From NCBI GenBank assembly GCA_905235315.1, contig CAJOLG010000092.1, positions 1-6,981 of the forward strand: a stretch of 6,981 bases of DNA, in the 5' to 3' direction. The DNA comes from an uncultured Solobacterium sp. (GTDB lineage Bacteria > Bacillota_I > Bacilli_A > Erysipelotrichales > Erysipelotrichaceae). The notes under the pieces were generated by a model. The model made no database searches, was not told the origin of the DNA, and saw nothing but the letters and a program-made list of their open reading frames with translations. The position numbers were made by a program, and so were the translations under genes. Shown one piece after another: positions 1 through 5,414 of this stretch (the stretch's first letter is position 1; every line of letters starts with the position of its first letter).

Positions 1-392
1 TCCGAAGTGCTCGGCCGAATCGCATAGCGAATCGCTTTTTCCCCGGAAGGATGTTCCCATTCGTAATAATACGTGGCAGGGATCACGCATCTGCGGGTAC
101 GCCAGGCATCCGCAAACAATGGCTTTTCCGCGGCGGTCTCGATTCTTGCGTTTACGACATTCCGCTTCCCTGCACCGTTCAGCACAAAGCCAAACTGCAT
201 CGCAAATGCCTTTCGCTCCCCGTTTTTATTGCGGGCGATCACCGGCGCAGCAGAGCCGGGATACACATCTTCATCTTCACAGACCCGTTTCCCGAGTTTT
301 TCCTCGACAAACGCAGTCAGAGAAGAAGCCCGGATCTCCCGGATCATCTCCGCAAATACGGAAGAGCCTCCGATATAGTAACAGGTGCACAT
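1..392 (-). CDS. SRAP (YedK/HMCES-type) abasic-site DNA-protein crosslinking protein, 5' part only
   Basis: The gene enters from the left edge; only the first 130 codons are present. SRAP proteins shield abasic sites in single-stranded DNA by forming a thiazolidine crosslink through the cysteine after the initiator Met, and the E. coli member is YedK. The reading frame shows Cys2, the NARIET motif (residues 81-86; Asn81 aligns with the conserved active-site Asn), RRCVIPA (100-106) and YYEW (109-112; Glu111 aligns with the catalytic Glu). The conserved His would lie beyond the window. The start is fixed by the need for Cys at position 2. The N-terminus reads MCTCYY rather than the usual MCGRY, which is unusual. 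The gene starts 12 bases after the PH-domain gene with no clear Shine-Dalgarno, so translation may be coupled to it. Family assignment is confident; in vivo role is inferred from the family. Confidence 0.9.
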   Translation of the reverse strand, partial: MCTCYYIGGSSVFAEMIREIRASSLTAFVEEKLGKRVCEDEDVYPGSAAPVIARNKNGERKAFAMQFGFVLNGAGKRNVVNARIETAAEKPLFADAWRTRRCVIPATYYYEWEHPSGEKAIRYAIRPSTS

Positions 393-404
393 TGGTGCTG
401 CCCG

Positions 405-788
405 CTATGCCTTCATCCCCTTGCGGACTGCGGCAGCGAGCGATACCACATCCGCTTTGCCCTTGAACCGGAACGAGACGGATTTCCCGGTCAACAGATC
501 GAGCCGAAGCGCAGATTCCCCCATGATCCCGCCGGCAGTTTCCACCGCGAAGGAAACCACGGAAGAATACGGCAGGACTGCCGCGGCTTCAGTGTGTCCG
601 ACAAGATCTTTTGCGTCGATGTAAAGAACTTCCCGGTCGGTGAACAGCACCTGATCGTTTCGTCCGGATTCGGGACGGCACTTGAGAAGAACCGCGGAAT
701 TATCTGCCATCTTCTCTGCGAGATCCAGAAGCTTTGCGCCGGAATTGACGACAAGGCGGATCTCTTCCTGATCCTGAAATGAGAACAT
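405..788 (-). CDS. Bacterial PH-domain protein (bPH_1 / DUF1696-like)
   Basis: This is a 127-residue soluble protein with no signal peptide or membrane segment. Residues about 45-123 look like the bacterial pleckstrin-homology fold of the PF08000 type: beta-rich segments, the stretch YIDAKDLVG (56-64), then LPYSSVVSFAVETAG (72-86), which is the most family-typical part, and a closing helix (112-124). About 40 N-terminal residues form a helical lead-in. The start is supported by AAAAGGAG at 797-804, eight bases before the ATG. The function of stand-alone bPH_1 proteins is not established, though PH folds often mediate protein or lipid contacts. It is first in a probable two-gene unit with the SRAP gene, 12 bases apart. 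That pairing may be only co-transcription; no functional link is shown by the sequence. Confidence 0.8.
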   Translation of the reverse strand: MFSFQDQEEIRLVVNSGAKLLDLAEKMADNSAVLLKCRPESGRNDQVLFTDREVLYIDAKDLVGHTEAAAVLPYSSVVSFAVETAGGIMGESALRLDLLTGKSVSFRFKGKADVVSLAAAVRKGMKA

Positions 789-849
789 ATTGTTTACTCC
801 TTTTGTTTCTGTACTGCTTTCATTTTAGCGGAAACCTGCAGGATAGACG

Positions 850-859
850 CAGAATTCTG
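850..859. repeat. 10-base palindrome CAGAATTCTG in the divergent intergenic region
   Basis: CAGAATTCTG is a perfect self-complementary sequence. It sits about 20 bases upstream of the possible minus-strand -10. It is short enough to arise by chance, but it lies near a second palindrome within the same promoter region. Confidence 0.35.
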
Positions 860-867
860 TCTGCCGC

Positions 868-881
868 ATTGTCGTGACAAT
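868..881. promoter_or_regulatory. Inverted repeat ATTGTC-GT-GACAAT, candidate operator
   Basis: Two perfect 6-base arms are separated by two bases, the geometry expected for a homodimeric repressor site. It lies between the divergent bPH/SRAP and M48 genes, close to where a plus-strand -35 would fall. It does not match the operators I know for LexA (GAAC-N4-GTTC in clostridia), HrcA (CIRCE) or CtsR. The regulator is unknown. Confidence 0.4.
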
Positions 882-933
882 ATTCCCATTACAGAAAGAA
901 GGATTACAATAAAAAGACAGGAGGTATCTTTCT

Positions 934-2262
934 ATGGCAATTGATCCGAGATACTTTATTCACGAAGATGACAAATCCGCGCTCGATGCGCTGAAAGCCA
1001 TTCCCGGCTTTACCGCGTTCATCAAGGCATTTATGAAGGTATGGAATGAAAACCAGTTCCGCATTCTGAATATGTCTTCCCGTCTGCGCATTGATGAAAA
1101 CCAGCTCCCGAAGTATTACGCGATGCTGGGACCGATCTGCGAAAAGCTCGGCATTGAAGTCCCTGAGCTTTACATGGAGCTGAATGTCGTTCCCAGCGCC
1201 TATACCTACGGCGATACCGAGCCGTTTATCGTCCTGACATCCGGTCTGATCGATACCATACCGGAAGAACTGATTCCGACGGTGCTTGCGCATGAATGCG
1301 GGCATATCGCATGCCACCATACTCTCTACCGCACCATGGGTACTCTGATCCTCGGCGGTACGATGAGCATACCGGGCATCGGCGGTCTGATTTCGCTTCC
1401 GCTTCAGATCGCATTTGCCTACTGGATGCGCTGCAGTGAATTCTCTGCCGACCGGGCGGCCATTCTGGTGGACGGGAATGCCGAGAATGTCATTGAACTG
1501 TGCATGCGGCTTTCCGGGTATACCAAAAATATCACCGATACCGCACAGAAAGCGGAATTCCTGAAACAGGCAGAAGAATACAAAGACCTGATCAAAGACA
1601 ATATGCTCAATCAGACCATGGAATTCATGATCCTGGCCGGCCAGAGCCACCCGCTTACCGCGGTGCGTGCGTTTGAGGCAAACGAATGGGCAGCGTCTGA
1701 AAACACCGGAAAACTTCTGAATTACCTCAATGAAACCACCCGCGGGCTGGAACACAGCGAAATCCTGTTTGCGGATTCCCCAAAATCCCTGCTTGGAAAG
1801 AACGCCCGGAAAGCATTGGAAGAACTGAACAGCGAAGGCTTTACCAATGTGAAACTGTCCCGCGTTACCGAGGCGGATCTTCTGACATTTACCGGTACGG
1901 TTACCGCCGTAACGGCAGACGGTGTCTCCGACTTCCCGGCCGGAAGCTGGTTCCGCCCGGATACGGAGATCGTGCTGACCTATTATCAGCCTCTGAGCGA
2001 AGAAGAGGAAGCTGCGCTGCATGAGGGCGAAATCAGAATGCCGTTTTCATCCTCCGGCTGTATCGGACGCAACTGCCAATCCGTATGCACACAGCTTGCG
2101 AATGCCGGATTTACCAACATCTTTACGGTGAAGTCCCAGGAAGTGCGGCCGCTGCTTGCGGCAGAAAACGGCGTAAGCCGCATTGAAGCGGGGGATCGCG
2201 CCGATTTCGAGAAAGGAGCCTGGTTCCCGAAGGACATCAAAATCCGTGTGATCCACTTCTGA
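934..2262 (+). CDS. M48-family zinc metallopeptidase with two C-terminal PASTA-like repeat modules
   Basis: A 442-residue protein. The zinc-binding HECGH lies at residues 120-124, in the context VLAHECGHIACHH. The third ligand is probably Glu169 in SEFSADRAA, and SHPLTAVRA (238-246) is the usual M48 downstream His-Pro motif, so the active site looks intact. A hydrophobic stretch at about 136-164 could be membrane-associated, but the N-terminal helices of HtpX are absent and there is no signal peptide, so a cytoplasmic or peripheral inner-face location is likely. After the catalytic domain two homologous modules follow (about 288-352 and 378-442), each with GxN...L...GFTN and xWFxxDxxI signatures. 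They resemble PASTA-like modules found in some Firmicutes proteins. The start has AGGAGGT at 919-925. The gene is monocistronic, closed by the terminator at 2283. Substrate is unknown; quality control of proteins is a family-based guess. Confidence 0.88.
   Translation: MAIDPRYFIHEDDKSALDALKAIPGFTAFIKAFMKVWNENQFRILNMSSRLRIDENQLPKYYAMLGPICEKLGIEVPELYMELNVVPSAYTYGDTEPFIVLTSGLIDTIPEELIPTVLAHECGHIACHHTLYRTMGTLILGGTMSIPGIGGLISLPLQIAFAYWMRCSEFSADRAAILVDGNAENVIELCMRLSGYTKNITDTAQKAEFLKQAEEYKDLIKDNMLNQTMEFMILAGQSHPLTAVRAFEANEWAASENTGKLLNYLNETTRGLEHSEILFADSPKSLLGKNARKALEELNSEGFTNVKLSRVTEADLLTFTGTVTAVTADGVSDFPAGSWFRPDTEIVLTYYQPLSEEEEAALHEGEIRMPFSSSGCIGRNCQSVCTQLANAGFTNIFTVKSQEVRPLLAAENGVSRIEAGDRADFEKGAWFPKDIKIRVIHF
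1795..1989 (+). repeat. Copy 1 of the duplicated C-terminal module in the M48 peptidase
   Basis: Residues 288-352 of the peptidase begin GKNARKALEELNSEGFTNV, continue through a variable middle, and end with the SWFRPDTEIVLTYY segment. They align over their whole length with copy 2: GxN at the start, L-x3-GFTN at residues 298-305, and a Trp-Phe-x-x-Asp strand near the end. The two copies have diverged strongly, so this is an old duplication visible at protein level, not a DNA-level tandem repeat. Confidence 0.7.
2065..2259 (+). repeat. Copy 2 of the duplicated C-terminal module in the M48 peptidase
   Basis: Residues 378-442 begin GRNCQSVCTQLANAGFTNI and end AWFPKDIKIRVIHF, at the very C-terminus. 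They match copy 1 in length (65 residues) and in the positions of GxN, GFTN and WFxxD. Copy 2 has two cysteines (381 and 385) that copy 1 lacks. An acidic linker rich in Glu (355-364) joins the copies. Confidence 0.7.
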
Positions 2263-2282
2263 TCAGGATATCCCGTCATCAC

Positions 2283-2313
2283 GAAAACAGAGTTTCGTAC
2301 TCTGTTTTCTTTT
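2283..2313 (+). terminator. Rho-independent terminator of the M48 peptidase gene
   Basis: An 11-base-pair stem (GAAAACAGAGT / ACTCTGTTTTC) with a 5-base loop TTCGT spans 2283-2309, beginning 20 bases after the stop codon. The T-rich run TTTTCTTTT continues through its 3' arm. The A-rich 5' arm could also serve the opposite strand. Confidence 0.85.
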
Positions 2314-2348
2314 GGCCTTTTGTGCCGCAGTTCCGTATCCTGAACCGG

Positions 2349-2398
2349 CGTCTTCGGCGATACGTTCTTTCGTTTATTCGGTTTTTTCTTCGAAGACG
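2349..2398. other. Wide-loop inverted repeat CGTCTTCG ... CGAAGACG
   Basis: Two perfect 8-base arms (2349-2356 and 2391-2398) are separated by 34 bases that are T-rich on the plus strand. The repeat lies between the peptidase terminator and the AT-rich promoter region of the WYL/glgA operon. It might be a second, weaker terminator, a transcript structure, or a remnant; the long loop makes a terminator role doubtful. Confidence 0.35.
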
Positions 2399-2401
2399 GG
2401 A

Positions 2402-2430
2402 TATACAATATTTTAATTTTAATATATATT
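2402..2430 (+). promoter_or_regulatory. Candidate sigma-A promoter of the WYL regulator-glgA operon
   Basis: TATACA (2402-2407; 4 of 6 match to TTGACA) is followed after 17 bases by TATATT (2425-2430). It lies in an almost pure A/T patch (2401-2434) that contrasts with the balanced composition around it. It would give a 5' leader of about 55 bases. The patch contains several alternative -10-like hexamers, so the exact pair is uncertain, but a promoter here is expected because the preceding gene has its own terminator. Confidence 0.4.
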
Positions 2431-2451
2431 ATTTCTAAGGAAACCCGGTTT

Positions 2452-2470
2452 TCTTTTTTATATAAAAAGA
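2452..2470. repeat. A/T inverted repeat TCTTTTT-TATAT-AAAAAGA in the leader of the WYL gene
   Basis: Seven-base perfect arms flank a 5-base centre, ending 21 bases before the chosen ATG and 7 bases before the ribosome binding site. In RNA it would be a weak hairpin; in DNA it could be an operator, for example for the adjacent regulator itself. Its A/T-only character makes chance formation fairly likely. Confidence 0.3.
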
Positions 2471-2477
2471 GAGCCGC

Positions 2478-2483
2478 AAAAGG
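2478..2483 (+). promoter_or_regulatory. Ribosome binding site that decides the WYL gene start
   Basis: AAAAGG lies eight bases before the ATG at 2492 but only two bases before an in-frame ATG at 2486. The spacing favours the later start, giving an N-terminus MADKKELP instead of MCMADKK. Confidence 0.55.
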
Positions 2484-2491
2484 TAATGTGT

Positions 2492-3463
2492 ATGGCAGAT
2501 AAAAAAGAACTTCCTCTCGCTATGATTGAGATTCTGATCCGTTATACCGACGAGAATCATTCCCTCAGTACAAATGAGCTCCGTGACATTCTGGAACAGG
2601 AATACAACCTTACGCTGGAGCGCAGAACCCTCTATGCGAATATGGAGCTTCTGAAAAAGTACGGTTATGATATCAGCACATGGCAGGAGAACGGTCTTGG
2701 ATATTACCTGCGGTCCCATCAGTTCTCAAAGTCTGAAGTGTTTCTCCTCTGCAATGCGATCCACTCCAGTCATTTCATCTCCCAGAAGGAAAGCAGTCAG
2801 CTGATCAAAAAGCTCCTTTCCACCTTAAGCATGTATGAGCGGAAAGATTATACCGATAAGGTATATCTTCCCAATCCGAAAAAGACGCGCAATGAACGGC
2901 TGCTTACCAATCTGTCGCTGATTTCAGACGCAATCCGCGACCGGAATCCGATTGAATTCGGGTATCTCCGGCACAATATAAACAAAACGCTGACTTCTCC
3001 CCGCACATATGAGGTGCAGCCGCGTTATATCGTTTATCAGGATTCCAAAGCATATCTCATCGTTACCAGCGATCATCATGAAGGCTTTGCGCATTACCGG
3101 ATGGACCGTATCTCGGATATCCGGATCCTTAAGGATAAACGGTTTGCGCCGCTTCCCAAGGAGATGGATGCGTACGAGTATTCCAGAAACATGTTCTACA
3201 TGTTCAACGATGAAGCCGTACACGCCGTCCTGCGCTGTGAGCGCAGAGTACTCGATCATATGATCGACACCTTCGGGGAAGAAGCGATGATCCTGCCGGC
3301 GGATGATGACCGGTTTGATATTCATGTCAAAGGAAGCCGGCAGGGAATCCTGCTGTTTGCCCAGCAGTATATCGATGCGGCAGTCATCCTGGAACCGGCT
3401 GAACTGCGAAGTGAAATGCTTGACCGCCTCGAAACGGCCGCTTCGTATTATAATGGGAAGTAA
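2492..3463 (+). CDS. WYL-domain transcriptional regulator (winged helix-WYL-WCX)
   Basis: A 323-residue soluble protein with the standard plan of the family. A winged-helix DNA-binding domain covers about residues 3-72 (LSTNELRDILE then RRTLYANMELLKKYG as the likely recognition region). The WYL domain covers about 148-218, with QPRYIVYQDSKAYLIV and the HYRMDRISDI segment (201-210), whose Arg203 and Asp205-Arg206 are typical conserved residues. A WCX-type C-terminal extension covers about 242-320. The signature Trp-Tyr-Leu reads Ala-Tyr-Leu (187-189), a substitution of the first residue. WYL domains are thought to sense nucleic-acid or small ligands; many such regulators are DNA-damage, defence or metabolic controllers. 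It lies 25 bases upstream of glgA on the same strand, so it is probably co-transcribed and may regulate that operon and itself. The target is inferred from position only. Confidence 0.87.
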   Translation: MADKKELPLAMIEILIRYTDENHSLSTNELRDILEQEYNLTLERRTLYANMELLKKYGYDISTWQENGLGYYLRSHQFSKSEVFLLCNAIHSSHFISQKESSQLIKKLLSTLSMYERKDYTDKVYLPNPKKTRNERLLTNLSLISDAIRDRNPIEFGYLRHNINKTLTSPRTYEVQPRYIVYQDSKAYLIVTSDHHEGFAHYRMDRISDIRILKDKRFAPLPKEMDAYEYSRNMFYMFNDEAVHAVLRCERRVLDHMIDTFGEEAMILPADDDRFDIHVKGSRQGILLFAQQYIDAAVILEPAELRSEMLDRLETAASYYNGK

Positions 3464-3488
3464 TCAATAGAAAGCGAAGATCACTTCC

Positions 3489-5312
3489 ATGAAAATTTTA
3501 TTTGCGACCAGTGAATGCGCCCCGTTTTCCAAATCCGGAGGCCTTGCGGACGTTGCTTTTTCATTGCCGCCGGCATTGAAAAAAGAGCACAACCGAACCG
3601 CCATTATCACGCCTTATTACAAGTGTGTGAAAGAGCGGTTCGCCGATCAGATCAAGCGTGTGAAGGAAATGACGGTACGTCTTGGGAATGCCGAGCTGTA
3701 CTGCGGCCTTCTCAAAGGAGAACTGAACGGTGTTCCGGTATGGTTTATTGACAACGAGGCACTGTTTTACCGTGACCGTCTGTACGGCTACGATGATGAC
3801 AAGTTCCGTTTTGCCTGGTTCTCCAAGGCGATTATCGACGTTCTTCCGGAACTCGATTTCATTCCGGAGATTCTTCACTGCAACGACTGGGAAACCGCAC
3901 TCGGCATCATCTATCTGAAAGATGATCAGGCCCGGCGCCCGGACTACCGCAATATCCGTACGGTATATACCATTCATAATATTGCCTACCAGGGACAGTT
4001 CGGAGCTTCGGACATGACAGACACGTTCGCGCTGGATCCGGGATGGTATCTCGGCGGCCTCGGCTACGAGTATGAAGGCCGGCATGATGTCAATCTCATG
4101 AAAGGTGCGATGTTAATGGCAGATGCGGTATCCACCGTGTCTCCCACCTATGCAAGGGAACTTCATACCCATGAGTTCGGGAAAGGACTTGAAGGCGTAT
4201 GCGATCTTGTGGAATCCAAGATGTACGGTATTCTCAACGGCATCGATCCCGATCATTATGACCCGGGAAAAGATCCGCGTATCCCGAAAAACTTCACCGC
4301 CGACAACAAAGCCGGCAAGAATGTCTGTAAAGCCTGGCTTCAGGAAAACTTCGGCCTGAAAAAGGCCCCGAAGTGGCCGCTGTTTGCGGTGGTTGCCCGC
4401 CTTGTCGAGCAGAAGGGCGTTGACCTCATCCGCGAAGCGCTCCCGAAAATGATGGAACTCGGCATCCAGCTGATCATCTTCGGCCAGGGAGACAAAAAAT
4501 ACGTCGACTTCTTCAATGAATGCAAAGACCGCTATCCCGGCCAGTTCGGCTTCTCCGATCAGTACTCCGAAGAAATGGCCGCTAAGGTATTTGCGGGTGC
4601 GGATTTCTACCTGATGCCTTCCGCGTTTGAACCCTGCGGCCTGTCCCAGATGATGGCAATGCGGTACGGAACCGTACCGATTGTCCATGAGACCGGCGGT
4701 CTCAAGGACACCGTGCGTCCCTATTCCGACTTTGACGGCATCGGCGACGGCTTCTCGTTTCCGGATTATACCGCCAAGGGAATGCTGCTGGCGGTGGAGG
4801 AAGCCCTGAAGGTATACTTTGCGCAGCGCAAGGTCTTCGGCGTCATCCGTGACCGCTGTATGCGCAAGGATTTCTCCTGGAAGAAGTCTGCCGGCACATA
4901 TGTCAAGATGTACTCGGATATCTGCGGCAGCGGCTTCGACCCCAATGTCACCTTCCAGGATGCCTATGATGCCCTGAAGGTCATCTATGAGGATCTCAAA
5001 GAGGTACAGAAAAAATATCTCGATGAACAGCCGGACGATTATCATACAGCGGTGCAGATCGAAATCCTCGGCCCGGGCGCAGGCACCTTCTGCCTGATAT
5101 TCACAAAAGAAGGCATGGAAATGGAACCGTTCAGCTATGAAGGTGCAGACGCAACGATCAGTGCCACAATCGACAATCTTTACAACATGGCAATCGGAAC
5201 GGCAGATCCGGACCGCCTGTTCGTAAACGGTCAGATGAAGGTAAAGGGAAATATTTCCAAAGGCGCGGAAATGCGCTACCTGATCATGGAGAATAAGGAC
5301 GAAGCGAAATGA
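3489..5312 (+). CDS. glgA: Glycogen synthase (GT5) fused to a C-terminal SCP2-like domain
   Basis: A 607-residue protein, whereas bacterial GlgA is usually about 480. GlgA transfers glucose from ADP-glucose to the growing alpha-1,4-glucan in the cytoplasm. Hallmarks are KSGGLADV (15-22, ADP-glucose site), HNIAYQG (163-169), NGID (250-253), RLVEQKG (304-310, with the phosphate-binding Arg and Lys), EPCGLSQ (381-387, with the conserved Glu) and GGLKDTV (403-409). The GT5 part ends near residue 478 (YVKMYSDIC). Residues about 487-600 form a second domain: a helix (488-512), a beta sheet segment around VQIEILGPGAGTFCLIFTKEG (522-542), then ADATISATIDNLYNMAIGTADPDRLFVNGQMKVKGN (553-588), the signature order of SCP2 lipid-binding domains. 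The start is fixed by the canonical MKILFATSE N-terminus although no good Shine-Dalgarno is visible, so translation may be coupled to the WYL gene 25 bases upstream. The enzyme call is firm; the fusion's role is unknown. Confidence 0.95.
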   Translation: MKILFATSECAPFSKSGGLADVAFSLPPALKKEHNRTAIITPYYKCVKERFADQIKRVKEMTVRLGNAELYCGLLKGELNGVPVWFIDNEALFYRDRLYGYDDDKFRFAWFSKAIIDVLPELDFIPEILHCNDWETALGIIYLKDDQARRPDYRNIRTVYTIHNIAYQGQFGASDMTDTFALDPGWYLGGLGYEYEGRHDVNLMKGAMLMADAVSTVSPTYARELHTHEFGKGLEGVCDLVESKMYGILNGIDPDHYDPGKDPRIPKNFTADNKAGKNVCKAWLQENFGLKKAPKWPLFAVVARLVEQKGVDLIREALPKMMELGIQLIIFGQGDKKYVDFFNECKDRYPGQFGFSDQYSEEMAAKVFAGADFYLMPSAFEPCGLSQMMAMRYGTVPIVHETGGLKDTVRPYSDFDGIGDGFSFPDYTAKGMLLAVEEALKVYFAQRKVFGVIRDRCMRKDFSWKKSAGTYVKMYSDICGSGFDPNVTFQDAYDALKVIYEDLKEVQKKYLDEQPDDYHTAVQIEILGPGAGTFCLIFTKEGMEMEPFSYEGADATISATIDNLYNMAIGTADPDRLFVNGQMKVKGNISKGAEMRYLIMENKDEAK

Positions 5313-5321
5313 TTCAGCCAT

Positions 5322-5354
5322 ACAGCAGCCCTGAAAGGCTGCTGTTTCTTTTTC
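5322..5354 (+). terminator. Rho-independent terminator of glgA
   Basis: A 9-base-pair GC-rich stem ACAGCAGCC / GGCTGCTGT with loop CTGAAA spans 5322-5345, followed by TTCTTTTTCC. It begins nine bases after the glgA stop and ends the WYL-glgA operon. Confidence 0.92.
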
Positions 5355-5377
5355 CTCACAGTCTGTCAGAACCATAA

Positions 5378-5409
5378 CCCATAGAAAATGCCGGATCCTC
5401 TCCGGCATT
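5378..5409 (-). terminator. Rho-independent terminator of the zinc-ribbon membrane protein gene
   Basis: Read on the minus strand, a 9-base-pair stem AATGCCGGA / TCCGGCATT with loop GAGGA spans 5409-5387, six bases after the stop codon, and is followed by TTTTCTATGGG. With the glgA terminator it makes a back-to-back pair between convergent genes. Confidence 0.85.
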
Positions 5410-5414
5410 CTTTA

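Larger units (their letters stand above)
789..933. promoter_or_regulatory. Divergent intergenic region between the bPH/SRAP unit and the M48 peptidase
   Basis: This 145-base region must hold the start signals for both directions. Visible parts are the two ribosome binding sites (minus AAAAGGAG at 797-804; plus AGGAGGT at 919-925, eight bases before the ATG at 934), a possible plus-strand -10 TACAAT at 905-910 with a poor -35 (TTCCCA at 883-888), and a possible minus-strand -10 TAAAAT at 827-822 without a good -35. Two small palindromes lie between these (listed separately). The promoter boxes are weak matches and are given only as candidates. Confidence 0.4.

Noticed and set aside
51..782. 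Plus-strand open frame of 243 codons
   Set aside because: It lies opposite the SRAP and bPH genes, both of which carry clear family motifs on the minus strand, and its start has no convincing ribosome binding site.
868..881. LexA (SOS) box controlling the SRAP gene
   Set aside because: The palindrome lacks the GAAC-N4-GTTC pattern of Firmicutes LexA sites, so SOS control is not supported despite the family name.
904..2022. Long minus-strand open frame (372 codons) opposite the M48 peptidase
   Set aside because: It is antisense to a confidently identified gene, its translation shows no recognisable domain, and codon bias of the real gene explains the lack of stops.
2486..2491. Earlier ATG of the WYL gene
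   Set aside because: Only two bases separate it from the AAAAGG ribosome binding site, too close for efficient initiation; the ATG at 2492 has an eight-base spacing.
4113..5408. Long minus-strand open frame (431 codons) opposite glgA
   Set aside because: It covers the conserved glgA frame and also runs through the glgA terminator; the translation has no family features, so it is a shadow.
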